From Budorcas taxicolor (taxonomy: Eukaryota > Chordata > Mammalia > Artiodactyla > Bovidae), in assembly GCF_023091745.1 (NCBI RefSeq), contig NC_068933.1:19348001-19412000 (forward strand): DNA of 64,000 bases, written 5' to 3'. Both the position numbers and the translations under genes were made by a program. Each line of letters starts with the position of its first letter. Position 1 is the first letter of the stretch. A model generated the notes under the pieces. The model worked only from the letters and a program-made list of their open reading frames with translations, ran no database searches and was not told the DNA's origin. Positions 36,337-48,440 of this stretch are shown in pieces.

Positions 36337-39300
36337 GACACCGAGTTTCCAGGCGTGGTTGCAAGACCCATTGGAGAATTCAGGAGTAATGCTGACTATC
36401 AGTACCAACTGTTGCGGTGTAATGTAGACTTGTTGAAGATAATTCAGCTAGGACTGACATTTATGAATGAGCAAGGAGAATACCCACCAGGAACTTCAAC
36501 TTGGCAGTTTAACTTTAAATTTAATTTGACGTAAGTAGGAAATAAATTTAACCCAAACTTGTTTTTTTTAGTTTAATTTTAGAAATTAATTTCCGTCAGG
36601 TACAACAAATGAAATTTGGTATCGCTACCCTGGAAATATTTAAAACCTAAAATTTTAAAACTTTGTTTCTTCTTTTTATTATGGGACAAAAAAAATCAGG
36701 ATAAAGACTTAAATTCTGAAACTTTTGAGTTTTAGAGCTGTTATTTTAAAAGCATAACTGCCACTATTTTGAAATTTGGAAAACTGGGTTTTGAAAATAT
36801 TTCTTGATAGAAAAAAGATAACTTTACAACATTAATTTTTCTTTCAAACTTTGTGTGCAATTTGAAATATATATGTCTTTGTTGTAAAAGTTATCCTCAT
36901 GAAGAGATTGTTATCATGGTTATAGTCCATTGTGTGAATAGAAGGCTCATCAGAGGTGATAATAAGATCATTCCTAGAAACTTGGGTGCATTTTCCTTTC
37001 AAATCAGTTATTGCGTCAGCCCAGCCCACAGAACCTCTTACAGGTTACATATGGGAGAAGTATTTAGTATCCTCAAGCCTGGTGTTTCTTTTAGGAAACA
37101 ATTTGGAATCTGAATTCTAACTCAAGTCCTGGGTCACAACCCAGTTTCTTTACTTACAGTACTTCAGTATAATTGGTAAGAGTAGTCTTGATAGCTTAGG
37201 GAAGTTTCCAGTGTTTTTGGGTGAGGGCAGATTGTTTATAAACTGACTGTAAGATGGGGAAATGCTGAATACATTTGAGTATGTTACTATTCTGCAGTAT
37301 CCTTCTGTTTGACAGTCTCTGCTTGTTTCATATGATCTTACATCCAATTTGCAAAATAGTAAATGAAGCTGTAGGACAATTAATGGTGGTAGTGGTGGTG
37401 GTGGTCAGTCCCTTAAGTCTTGTTCAACTCATTGTGACCCCACGGACTATAGCCCACCAGGCTCCTCTATCTGTGAAAGTCTCTAGGCAAGAATACTGGA
37501 GTGGGTAGCCATTCGCTTCTCCAGGGATTTCTTCCTGATCCAGGGATCAAACCCAGGTTTCCTATATTGCAAGCGAATTCTTTATCATCTGAGCCACTAG
37601 AGAAGCCCCAATTGATGGTAGTGCCATTTAAGGACCTCTGTTCTCTGTAGTGTGATACTTAGCATATGTAAGATCTAAAAACAAGCAGGGCTGATGAGCT
37701 TAGAGGATAGTGTTATCAGTGGTGTAATAGTATGGCTTCTAATTGCATTATGTTTAGCCTGACTCTGTTTTCACTCTGTTGGATTTAATAATATACTCTC
37801 CAGAACTTTGTCAAGGGTGAAAGGTACTTACCTCTATTTAGACTGATTAAACGTTTTATAAGTTCTTTAATTCTGAAAATTCCCTTTTATCCTTTTCGTG
37901 AAAGGTAATCCTTTTTAAAATCGGTTCTCTACCATTTCATTTGCTCTATATTGCTTTTTTCCCAAGCTGATCATCAGATCCTTGTTCTGTACTAAGGTAG
38001 TGCTATAGACATTTTTCCTTTCTAGAAACATCTTTGGTCTTATAACAACTGCTTTGTTATTGTATTTTCTGAAAGACGTTTTTTTTCTCATACATTTTTT
38101 CTCATACAGCAAAACTCATGCTGTAGTTTTATTGCCATTCATCCTAATGTTAATATCTTGAGAGATCTTTAAGGATGTAGTGAAAAATATTATTTAGTAG
38201 AAAGGGTCAGTTGGAAAATAAAACCGGTTCTACCTAATGTGGAGAAAGAGCACCATGAATCTTGGATATTTTGAAGAAAGGTGAAAATTGACTTCTATCG
38301 AGTTCCTAGAATGGATGTGTCAGCAGCGGTGCTAGGTCCCAGGGACATAATGTTGAGGAAAGTTGGTCATGGTCATTATAACTCTTCTGTCTGCTTTCTG
38401 TTGCTGAACTCCAAGAATTAGAACTGTTGGGTACTGATCAGTGTTTGGGAATTTGCTCTGAAGTGAATTTGGACTTGATACATACATGAAAAGTAAAGTA
38501 GAATATGATATTTGATCATGAAACACCAGAGTACTCACCCAGGTCTCTCTCCTGGAGATGGCGATACAGTATGTCCAGGTGTGGCACTTGTGAATCCATA
38601 TTATTGACAAGTTAATCTGAGTGATTATTATCATTGGGCAAGTTTGGGAAATACTGATTTAAATAGTGCAGTACTCCCTGATAATATAACATTGAACAAA
38701 ACAGACAAAAATCATTGCCCTCTTCAAGCTTAAATTGTGATTAAGAGAGAGATCGTAAAAGTAAAGTGAGCATATGGCCCAGAATAATGTGAGCCTGGAG
38801 AAGGAGTCTCTTATGCCTTTGGTTGGTTATAGTTGCTAGAGCATGTCTCTTAGTGAGCATCTGGGCATGATGAGTGAGATTCTACTTGTTTAAAGTACAT
38901 GTTTTAGTATAACAAGGACAGTAATATCTGTTGTGTAATTGAAAAAACTTGTATTGGGTTTATTCAGATATCCTTTTGAAAGAGTTTTCTGGCATAATTT
39001 TCCAGGGAATTTTGACTTAAGATTAATTGTTGCAATTCCTGTTTTTAAATATTTCATTTGCTAGTTTTGTTACTTTTCAAAGGCAATATTCCTTTTGGCT
39101 TAGTTTTATTAAAGCTTTTATAGAACTTTCTTTTGCTAAGTGGTGGAAATCAGTATTCTGACAATTTTCAAAGTAAATAGAAACATCCAGTGGGCACTGC
39201 ATGAAATACTTTCCATTCTCAGAAACATACCTTTATTTTGATCACTTTTTTGATTTAATATAGTATTTTGGATACCTGTGTGCTTGTGCTTGGGTATTAA

Positions 39301-42300
39301 AGATGGTTTTCTTTTTGGCTTAAGTAAAATCTTAAAAGATTGGTTTATATTTAGATTTCCTGGCTTGATTTTTGAGAAGTAATCTTCTAGGAGTAAGGCT
39401 GTTAGAAGGAGAAATTAATGCTGCTCCAGCAGAGTCTTTGATTTTAAACAGCTTACTGCTGATTGGAACTATTTGAGAGGCTCATGGTAGTGAGAGGAAG
39501 CAACTCCTCCTTCTTTAAGACAGACTGTGGTTTAACACTGGCACAGCAGGAGTTTTCCCTTCAATCTCTCTCCCTTCTCTCTGCTGAGAACCTGGGAGAT
39601 AGACACAGGCTTCACCACTGTGGCTGCAGCTCTGTTTGGCAGCATTAAAATGGCTGCTGAGACTGAAAGCCCGGATAAGAACATGTCTGTTACTCTGTGG
39701 TGGTAGCTACGGTGAGTAGAAGACCCTTTTTTTTGTTTGAACCCAGTTAAATTTACTTCATTTGTGAAAGGCTAATGAGATGGATAGTAAAGATTAAAAT
39801 CTCACCATTGGACTGTTTCAAATGATAATTTGCTGTATGAACATTCTTCTAAAATTAAGTTGACCTTTGTATTTCAGTCGCATTTACCTTCCGTATATAT
39901 GAAATGTTGGAACAAATGGACTCAGGCCCATTCTCTCTTGATATTTCTGGCACTGTAGTTGTAGATGTCACTGGGAGAAACATAGTTTGAAATATGGCAC
40001 TTTTGAATGTTGTCTTTCTTTTTCTCCTGCCAGGGAGGACATGTATGCCCAAGACTCTATAGAGCTGCTCACAACATCTGGTATCCAGTTTAAAAAACAT
40101 GAGGAGGAAGGAATTGAGACCCAGTACTTTGCAGAACTTCTTATGACATCAGGAGTAGTCCTCTGTGAAGGGGTCAAATGGTTATCATTTCATAGGTAAA
40201 ATATTGCATTGCAAATGGTATTTGTGTTACCATTTTCTAGCTGCTTCACACTTGACTTGGGTCATGGTGTCAGCATTTCAGGCTTAGTTCAGCAGAGAAT
40301 TGGCTGCCATATAGCTCAACAGGCTAATGTTGGTCTCCTTAAAGGTTCATTTAATGATGTGGGATCCATTTCAGACTAAGGGAGACAGTGTTGCATAGTG
40401 GAAAGAGTGGAGGCTGAAAAAACAGACCTTGGTTTAAGTCCAGCAACGCCATTTGGAATCTGTGTTATTACATAGGTTTATTTATTTAATAAATAGAGTT
40501 AACATTTCTAAGCCTTAGAATGAAAACATTTATCCATCAAAAAAACAGTTGTTATCTACCATATGTCAAGCAATTTGATAAGATTCTAGGAATTTAGTTA
40601 CAAAATAGGCTATAATCTCTGATTTTATTGTTTATATCTTGATATTCCTTATGGTTTTCAATGTTAAAGCTTTTTTTCCCCTCTTTTTAAAGTAAGAAGT
40701 AAAACTCTAAACACTGAATAGAAATTTTATATGTACTCTCACTTTAAAAGGTATGTTAAATAGCCTTTCTCATCAAATATTTTAAGTCCCAACTATGTGT
40801 CTTAAGGGAAAAAAATTTCAAGATGTGACACCTGCCCTTTAAAGAAGTGGAGAAAATAGTACATGTGCTTTAAATGGTGGTACAGAAAACAGCTTGTCTG
40901 AAAAATCTGTGGGAGTGGGGCTCTTGGGGGAAGGCATCCTGTGCGAGATCTTAAGGAAAGATCGACAGGGAAGAGAAGGGGTGTGATTGTGGGATGGAGT
41001 GCAGGGAGGTATAAAGCTGTGAAAAAGCCAGACAGTAGGGACAGAATCTTGATTTGAGTATGTGGGAGTTGGCTTTTTGTTCTCTAGATACTAGTTCTCA
41101 GCCTTTACTTGCTTCACTTCTTTCATGTACAACATTCCCACTAGTATCTCTTGAGGGATTGAGATAGGAACAAAATTTTGAGGGAAGAGAGTATTTCTTT
41201 ATAAAATTACTTAAGTGAAAATACTTTGGTAGGGAATTACTGTTCGGGTTTTTGAAATGTATGATTGTATTATATAAATGATGGGAAGATAGGCATTATT
41301 TTGTCTTCTGAGTGCCAGTTTTTCTGCTGTCTTTGACATTTTTGCCAAGTCTCCTTTCATCTCTATTTTTTGAGACATCTGCTGTGGACAGTTTGATTTT
41401 AGAGAGTTCTCTATTGAAGGATCTGCTAAATAGTAGTTCAGTGACTACAGCCCTAGGATAGTTATAGAGACTTGTAATACTAACATTCCTGATAGATGAT
41501 ATGACAGGTTCTTATCACTGTCTGTGAATGATGGCATTTCCTCATTATAACTGTAAATGTGTTTATTTTCTCTGTTCTTTTGTGCATTTTTTCTGGTTCC
41601 TTTCTTTTTTCCTCTCCCGTTTACGGTGTGACTGACTCACTTCAAAGTTGTATTGAAAAAAAATGTTTTTTTCACTTCTATGGTTTTTATGGTCCCTCTT
41701 CTGTATTCTTTAACCCTTTCATAGTGGTTATGACTTTGGCTACTTAATCAAAATCCTGACCAACTCTAACTTGCCTGAAGAAGAACTTGACTTCTTTGAG
41801 ATCCTTCGATTGTTTTTTCCTGTCATTTATGATGTGAAGTACCTCATGAAGAGCTGCAAAAATCTCAAAGTAAGTCTTTAAATGGTTTTATTTGTAATCA
41901 ACACGCTATTCAGAGCGGGTAACTGACTTAAAAGATGCTGGGTTGGATGTTGATTTAAATCTTATTTTTAAGTTTTTTATTAAATGCACATTATCTGATT
42001 ATACATTGTCATCTGATTCCTTTTTTGCATTAAAAGTAGTTTATAAGAAATCCTTATTCAAGGCTTCATTATATATTTGCAGAATAAGCTTTAGCAAGAT
42101 TCAAACCAAAGATCATATTCTTGTCATTCTTTTGCCACGTTGAACATGAACTAGCACAGAATCTGAGAGTCTGACACAGAAATGCAGCTTCTCCCTGTCT
42201 CCCAACACATCATCTTCCCGTGTAGGAGGAAGTCTCGGGACCAGCAGTGTGCAGCTAGAGTCAGTCATGTAGCAAAAAGAGTTTCCCCTTCAGCTTATCT

Positions 42301-45300
42301 TGGTGAGAGGTTATATTCTCAGGTTTAGTCATAGGGTCATGTTCCTATAAAGGGATTTTTTTCTTTTCTTTTTTTTTTCCTCCTCACTACTAACCCATGG
42401 ACATCATCTTGTTAGTAGTAAATGCTGGTAATTGGGTATATGCTATCTAAACAGCAGCTTACATTCTGATGCTTATTACCATGTGTGTAATGATTTGTTA
42501 CTTCTAAGCATTAATTCTTTCCAAAAGAAAGTGTCTTTATCAGGAAAAGTGCTCTTAGTTTTAGAGTGAATTCACTGATAGGGGTAGACTCCTAAAGAAC
42601 ATAGTGGTTTTATTTTTTCGGGTATGTTTGTGCTTAAGCTGTAACTCAAGAAAAACATTTACATATAAGTTGTTGCTTCATAGAACCTACATCAAGGCTG
42701 ATCAAGTTTGCTCCTCCCCAGCTTTTTAGAAGTGCAAGGAGTCATACTTTTAGGAGATGGTGAAAACTTCAAGAGTTTTACTTTAATGTAGGAAGAAATA
42801 ATTTAGGAATTGACTTAAGGAAGCTTTGCTTTTGACAGATGAACTGAAAATCCTAAGAGAAACAGTCTTTGGGCTGAAGTTTCCTTACCTCATTACAGGA
42901 TATAGCATACAATTTGGGAAGTTTTTAAGAAATACTACTTCATGTTTGTAGTACCAAAGAAAAGCAGAATTCTGTGCAATCTGAATAGACTTCTTCTGTG
43001 ACTCAGGTGAACTTACAGTAGGCTGTCCTCGTGTCTCTAGACAGCATATCCCTTGAAAGAATTGCATGCTGAGAAGCCAGGGCCTAAATATTTTTATCTG
43101 GCTGTGGAAATACGCTTTTTAAATTTGACATGTCTGAATAGTGACAGTTTGGGCGAACAGAGAACCAAATTATTATTGATTATGAGTATGCTGTTGAAAA
43201 TTTTCTGAGCATATTAGACATTCTGAATATGCCCTGAGTAACTGGCAGTGTTAAAATTTAGGTTGATGACAAAGGTACTTTCTGATGTATAGTCAGCCGT
43301 ACTGAATGCCTACTCTGTTGCTCTCCTGAGCAGCTGCTAATGATACCTGATCCTTGTGCTGTTTTTAGCCCTGAAGCAACTGCTGTGCAAAGCACTGTTG
43401 CAAGCTGTGACGTAGAAAAGGGCTGGTTTGCTGGTAGAGGCCTTAACAGTTTAGAGAGAAATTTCTTTGTGTGCATTTTGTCATTCGTCCTGATGTTTGT
43501 TTCTTTGCTTTCTCTTCTCCTATTTCCCCCTCTTTATTCTCCTTCCCTCTTTCCTTCTCTCTTTATTCTTTCCCTTCCTTTCTTTCAATCTCATTATCTT
43601 TCCTTTCTAATCCTAGCAGTATTTACACAGGTGGGTGTTTAGCAGACCCTTCTAAAGGGTTATATTCTCATAACAACATACTCTTTTTCTTTTTATGTAA
43701 CAAAAACTGTAGTCAAGGATTGATTAGTCATAACAGCTTTGTTTTGTGCAAATTATTTAGATGAAGCTATTTAGAGATATTTAGATGAAACTTTTTATAT
43801 GAAGCTTAAGAAAATTTATAAAGTACTTGCCTACAGTCCATTTTATCAGAATTGATGGATGGAGAGATGGCCTGTGAGTGTACTCTGTAAACGTTAGCGT
43901 GTGTTACCTTGTAAATGATCTGCTGCCCCCATATCTTGAGGGAAATTACTTGCCATCACATGCCTTAAAGGGTATGATGAAGATAAATTTCCCCAATTAA
44001 GATCTAATTTTCTATTGAATTATAAACATCTCCCACATTCAACAAATGCATCAGTGATTCACATTCTCTTATTTTCTGCTGATCTTCATAAGGTCCATCT
44101 TTACTGAAACTCATTGCTGTTTTGATCATTGTCTATGTTATATAATTTTTGAATCCAGATGTTGCAATGTTTTTCTTTTGACAAGCAATTTTTCTTTCTT
44201 GTAGGGTGGTTTACAGGAAGTTGCTGAACAGTTAGAGCTGGAACGGATAGGACCACAGCATCAGGCAGGATCTGACTCATTGCTCACAGGAATGGCCTTT
44301 TTCAAAATGAGAGAAGTATGAAGACATCAGTGCCTTTTTCTCAGTTGGTTGTTAGGTTGAGAACATTAAAATATAATGGCAAAAGTTTCAGGGGCAATAA
44401 GTACATGTTAAGTGAAGATATAATTACAGTTGCCATCTTAAGTTATATCTACCACACTTGAATGAAAGTAATCAAAACTTAGTCATCTTGAAATGCAGTT
44501 CAGAAGGAAAAAAAGAAAATAAGTTCTTAGTAGAACACGAAACTTAAACTACCTTAGAGATTATGTAGGTCCAACCATATTATTTCTTAGGTGAGGAAGC
44601 CGAGGCTAGAGGCAGTAGCGTTCATCCAGGGTTATACACATTAATAGGGGAACTCCAGAGTACTTCCTGTTAATCACATTAGTGTTGCTTCTGTCAAGTC
44701 AAGGAATCCATATAATTAAGTTTTCCCTGGCACTGTCTTTTCTTAGGTATTAAACTGTTGCTGTACTTCAGTACTTTGAGGATTTACAGAGTAGGACTCA
44801 TGCTGTTTAGTTAATTCTTACAAAGAGGTTTTGAATTCTAAAAGGTTAAATAAATCTGAAATAGTAGGTAAGTCAAAAATCATGTTGGGCAGACATTCCT
44901 TAAGAGGCAAAAGGCAGAGATAAGTTCTTCAAGTATAAAGAAGTCAGCTACAGAAAAATGAAATTTAATGAATCCAAGTCTACTCTTAGGTTAAGTGATG
45001 GGCACAGGTGTACTTAATAGATAAATGGAAAGAAAAGAAAGCCAGTTATGCGAAAACAGTGGACATTTTTGCTTACAAAAACGCTTTCCTTTTTGCAAAA
45101 TACTGTAGAATTCTTTAGAGTATATCCTGTTAGACATTAAAGAAATGACTGAGGATAATTCTGGGAATTTAGAGCTTTTTGTAGAAATGCATTAATAATA
45201 CGTGTAATAGGAAGCATATAGCTATTTTGCCAAGTGGTATTGATTCAGAAGTGATTTGGACTGTATTGCTGACAAGTAAATATTTTGTTTTGTATGTTTT

Positions 45301-46054
45301 CATAGTGCTCCATTAGAGAATTAAAAGACAACCTTTTGCGTTCTCAGCTTTGCATTTAAAAATATGCCTTGATAGTTTGGTTAACGGTGGATTCTCTGCT
45401 ATTAATTTGTTATCTTTATTTTTCTTGGCTTTATTAAGGATAATAACCTGATGTGAATTTTCAGATTTTGCTGTCCAGACATGTTTGGGGGTTTGTTTTT
45501 AGCCAAAAGTCTTGGCCTTTCACATAGACTTAAGGCTACTTATAAACCTTAGCCCCTTCTCCAACCCGTTATTGGTTATTTTTATTCATTCTCATGATTA
45601 AGTATTATTAAATTAATGGACTAAAAATGCCTGCCATTTTTCCATTATTACAGATTCTCATAAAATGGTCTGAGTGTTAATAGGAAAGGCACTGTGTTTA
45701 CGTAGTTTTTGGTAGTCTTTTTCTTTGATTTCTTTTGAACTCTGTACTTCTTAAGAACATCAGTCTTATATGTTTAATATAAATGTGTGGCTTCAGAGGA
45801 GCACCATAGATAAGAGCTGTCATAGTTAAGGAATAATCAGTACTTACATTGCTGAAATATAAATTACCAGTCGTACCTTTTGGTTAAAATTATCTTTTTT
45901 TTTTTCTTCCAAAATTCCTTTTTAGATGTTCTTTGAAGATCATATTGATGATGCCAAATATTGTGGTCATTTGTATGGCCTTGGTTCTGGTTCATCCTAT
46001 GTACAGAATGGCACAGGGAATGCATATGAAGAGGAAGCCAGCAAGCAGTCATGA
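34408..46054 (+). CDS. CNOT7: CNOT7 (CAF1), CCR4-NOT deadenylase; complete coding region
   Basis: CNOT7 is a catalytic 3'-5' poly(A) exonuclease of the CCR4-NOT complex. It shortens mRNA tails in the cytoplasm and binds CNOT1 and BTG/TOB proteins. Coding exons: 34408-34524, 36337-36530, 40034-40195, 41725-41869, 44205-44315, 45926-46054. All have GT-AG borders and compatible phases, giving exactly 285 codons plus TGA, the family's usual length. The RNase D-like DEDD residues are visible: D40 and E42 in DTEFPG (start of the second coding exon), D161 in SGYDFGYLIKI and D230 in HQAGSDSLLTG, with H225 nearby. A noncoding first exon ends near 33063. There is no frameshift or internal stop, so it should be functional. 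Retention of the fifth coding exon's intron would give a 244-residue product. Confidence 0.97.
36337..36530 (+). CDS. CNOT7: CNOT7 coding exon 2 (codons 40-103)
   Basis: The exon begins with the catalytic DTEFPGVVARPIGEFRS (D40, E42) and includes LLKIIQLGLTFMNEQGEYPP. The acceptor is TTTTACAG and the donor GTAAGT. It ends in phase 2. Confidence 0.97.
36531..40033. other. CNOT7 intron 3
   Basis: This 3.5-kb intron holds one Bov-tA SINE (37388-37608). An old-repeat-like stretch lies near 38670-38770 ('ttgaacaaaacagacaaaaa', then 'tcattgccctcttcaagctt'). A GC-richer stretch at 39440-39720 has no recognisable identity. Confidence 0.55.
37388..37608 (-). repeat. Bov-tA SINE (minus) with (GGT)n end
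   Basis: The reverse SINE runs from a (ggt)n simple tract through 'gaccccacggactatagccc' and 'ggagtgggtagccattcgct' to the head 'ctgagccactagagaagccc'. Confidence 0.85.
40034..40195 (+). CDS. CNOT7: CNOT7 coding exon 3 (codons 104-157)
   Basis: The exon encodes EDMYAQDSIELLTTSGIQFK and on to LLMTSGVVLCEGVKWLSFH, middle strands and helices of the nuclease fold. The acceptor is CTGCCAG and the donor GTAAAA. A split Ser codon joins it to the next exon. Confidence 0.96.
40196..41724. other. CNOT7 intron 4
   Basis: A MIR-like stretch (about 40385-40500: 'gtgttgcatagtggaaagag', 'cttggtttaagtccagcaac') and an old interspersed repeat (about 40800-41060) are visible. There is no young repeat and no gene. 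Confidence 0.5.
41725..41869 (+). CDS. CNOT7: CNOT7 coding exon 4 (codons 158-206)
   Basis: The exon encodes GYDFGYLIKILTNSNLPEEE with catalytic D161, then LDFFEILRLFFPVIYDVKYL and MKSCKNLK. The acceptor is TTTCATAG and the donor GTAAGT. It ends in phase 0. Confidence 0.97.
41870..44204. other. CNOT7 intron 5
   Basis: This 2.3-kb intron has no SINE that I recognise. It contains a polypyrimidine block at about 43495-43615, nearly free of A and G for about 100 bases. Confidence 0.6.
44205..44315 (+). CDS. CNOT7: CNOT7 coding exon 5 (codons 207-243)
   Basis: The exon encodes GGLQEVAEQLELERIGPQHQ and AGSDSLLTGMAFFKMRE with catalytic D230. The acceptor is TTCTTGTAG. The donor GTATGA itself contains a stop (44319-44321), so read-through adds only Val before termination. 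Confidence 0.97.
44316..45925. other. CNOT7 intron 6
   Basis: This 1.6-kb AT-rich intron has a MIR/L2-like patch near 44590-44680 ('gtgaggaagccgaggctaga'). No gene or young repeat is seen. Confidence 0.55.
45926..46054 (+). CDS. CNOT7: CNOT7 coding exon 6 (codons 244-285 and stop)
   Basis: The exon encodes MFFEDHIDDAKYCGHLYGLG and the flexible C-terminus ending EEEASKQS, then TGA at 46052-46054. The acceptor is TTTTTAG after a long T tract. Confidence 0.97.
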   Translation: MFFEDHIDDAKYCGHLYGLGSGSSYVQNGTGNAYEEEASKQS

Positions 46055-47540
46055 CATGAAATAGTTCTCTTATTTTTATTTTATTTGAGATACACACATG
46101 CTTGTATATAGGTTTTATCTCTGGTTGAATCCCTTGGACAGTAGACATTACTTTTTTTTTTTCTTCATAGCTTATTTTTCTGCCTCTCAGCACTAAGTAT
46201 CTACCATTCCTATCTCAGATCTTAATAAATAGAAAAGTATTCAGGTTCAATCCGGCCTTAAATACACTTGTTAGTAGGAGTGTGTGAGTGGGGAAAGCTA
46301 CACGGTATTGAATACTTTGATAAACTTCACCTACTTGAGCTTGGTTTGTTTTTTCCCGTTCCTAAATTAACTAGCACTGACTGTAATTTATTTCCCTGTT
46401 TCATGTCTCCCTTCCATTCTGCAGGAGTTTTAGCTATTTGAGATTGTGGACCATCAATTTTGCACTTTAGAGAGTGATTCTGACTCAAATCCTCTGTTTT
46501 ATCAGCAGTTTTGGTTTTCCTTGCTCTTAGCTGGAAAAATGACCATCTGCCAACTTTTACCATATTTACTTGTTTTTGACCCATGGAATATAGCACATGC
46601 ACTGTGCAAATGGTTGAATCAGCAGGACAACAAAAAAGAAAAGACAAAAAACTACTGAGGAGCTTAGTAACTGCTGTTTCTGTGCGTAGTAGTTAACCTT
46701 CCAAGCACATCTAGTGTCTGTCAGTTTCTAATTGGCATGTGTGTAGGCTGCTCTGTGACTGAAGTGTTTTTCAAACCAGCTTTACACCCTTCAGGAAAAA
46801 TCCTTTGTGATTGGACATTTAATGTCTGCCGGGAAACTGGTACCCAAGATGTTGAAGCTGCAGTTATTTTATGATAGCACACTTCCCTTATCTGCTTCTT
46901 TTTATTCCATCTCTGTTTACCCTTTTTTTAAAAAATTTTATAGCCATATTTACAATGCTCTTGATTTGTTGACTCCACAAATCAATTTCATTCAAATCCA
47001 AAGATTGCCAAGTCTTTAGGTATATTTTGTACCAAATTAAATTACAAAAAAATTCGAGCTTTCATAGTTGCTACAAAGATAAATAATGGAGAAATTTGGT
47101 GCAAAACAACATAATACAAAATTATATATTTATTAGCTATATACAGTATAGCTAATAAAACTACCTGAGGAGTGTAATGCTTGTTTATTTTTTTGTGTAT
47201 ATCTTTGCAATCTATTTTATATATATTGACAAAAGAGACTGTGAAATATTTAGCCATGTGGAATATGTGACCAGACCAGAGCATGCGTAGGAAGGCATTT
47301 TGGTAATAATTAACTGCCCTGAAGTGACGGACTACAAGTTATGATGTGTGTCATCTGCACTTCAATCAGTAATATTAGCAAATCTCCAAACGTTAGCCAC
47401 ATTAGTTTGTTTCCCTTGTACATTCTTTATTCATGATACTTCAATGCTGTAACTGGGTGGTCCTTTTTAAACAAAACATTTGCAAAACAGAGGGATTATT
47501 TGTTTTTAAAGCTTTTGTAAATAAAGGCTTCAGAAATGTT
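46055..47540 (+). promoter_or_regulatory. CNOT7: CNOT7 3' UTR with candidate polyA signals
   Basis: No splice or coding signal follows the stop. AATAAA occurs at 46224-46229 and 47520-47525 (in 'gtaaataaaggcttcag'), and later at 48318-48323 and 48802-48807. Family 3' UTRs are about 1.5 kb, which favours the 47520 signal; the early one could give a short form. The actual cleavage sites are inferred. Confidence 0.5.
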
Positions 47541-48124
47541 TTCTTATATATGTTGGTGACTGGTAATTTTGTTTTAAAAATATTTGGGATATTGTGTTTT
47601 TTTGTTTTTAAATTTCGGCAACTGAACAGAACTCAGTAATTTCGTTTACTACATGATTTTTAATGTCTTAATTGAAAAAAATCAACCTGAGCCTTCTACA
47701 GGACAACAGTGTTCGCGTATTTTTTTTATGCACACCTCTACCAAATGTTAAGACTTGACTTCTGACTCCCCTTTCCAGGGATGCATTTATTCTGAAAGAC
47801 AAAAGTAAATGCATTTGATCTAACTTACTGTGGCTTCCTTTTAAAGTCAATACAGCAGGTATCTAATTGGTTTCTTTTTCTTTTGATCTTCACTTCCTTA
47901 AAAAAATTATTACAAAGATTGCCTTTTGAATAGCCATGTAGTTTGTGGAATTTCATAGTTTGTATCAGTTTTGGTTTCAAGAATTAATACATTTTATAAC
48001 TTCTAAAAGAATAATAATATAACCCTCACTAAATATAGCTTTTGGATCAAAGATATTTGCTTGATCATTTTTTAATGTTCCTAAGACATTAATTCTGGAC
48101 TCCCCATATTCTGTTAAGTCTGCT

Positions 48125-48440
48125 AGAGCAAGAGTCAGCAAATTACGGCCCATCAGCCAAAACCAGCCTGCTGCCTGTTTTTCTCTGGCCAGTGACATGA
48201 GAATGGATTTTATAGTTTTTAACGGTTGGGGAGAAAAAGAATATTTCTTGATGTGTGAAAATTATATGAAATTCAACATTTAGCATCCTATATGAAATTC
48301 AACATTTAGCATCCATAAATAAAGGTTATTGGATTGTATCCACATTCATTTATGCGCTGTCCGTGGCCATCTTTCCACTTTAGAGGGAAAGTTGAGTGGC
48401 TGCTATAGAAACTGCCCAGGGCAGTCTTAACATTTCACAT
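48125..48440 (+). repeat. hAT/Charlie-like nonautonomous DNA transposon
   Basis: The phrase 'gagtcagcaaattacggccc' with 'cagcctgctgcctgtttttc' and 'aataaaggttattggattgt' matches a common mammalian hAT-type repeat. It continues with 'atttatgcgctgtccgtggc'. The exact family is not assigned. Confidence 0.6.
48263..48314. repeat. 26-bp tandem duplication
   Basis: The units 48263-48288 and 48289-48314 are identical ('tatatgaaattcaacattta' then 'gcatcc'). They lie inside the hAT-like repeat. Confidence 0.9.

Noticed and set aside
41559..41747. Plus-strand ORF running into CNOT7 coding exon 4
   Set aside because: It is in a T-rich intron end (polypyrimidine tract) and not in the CNOT7 frame.
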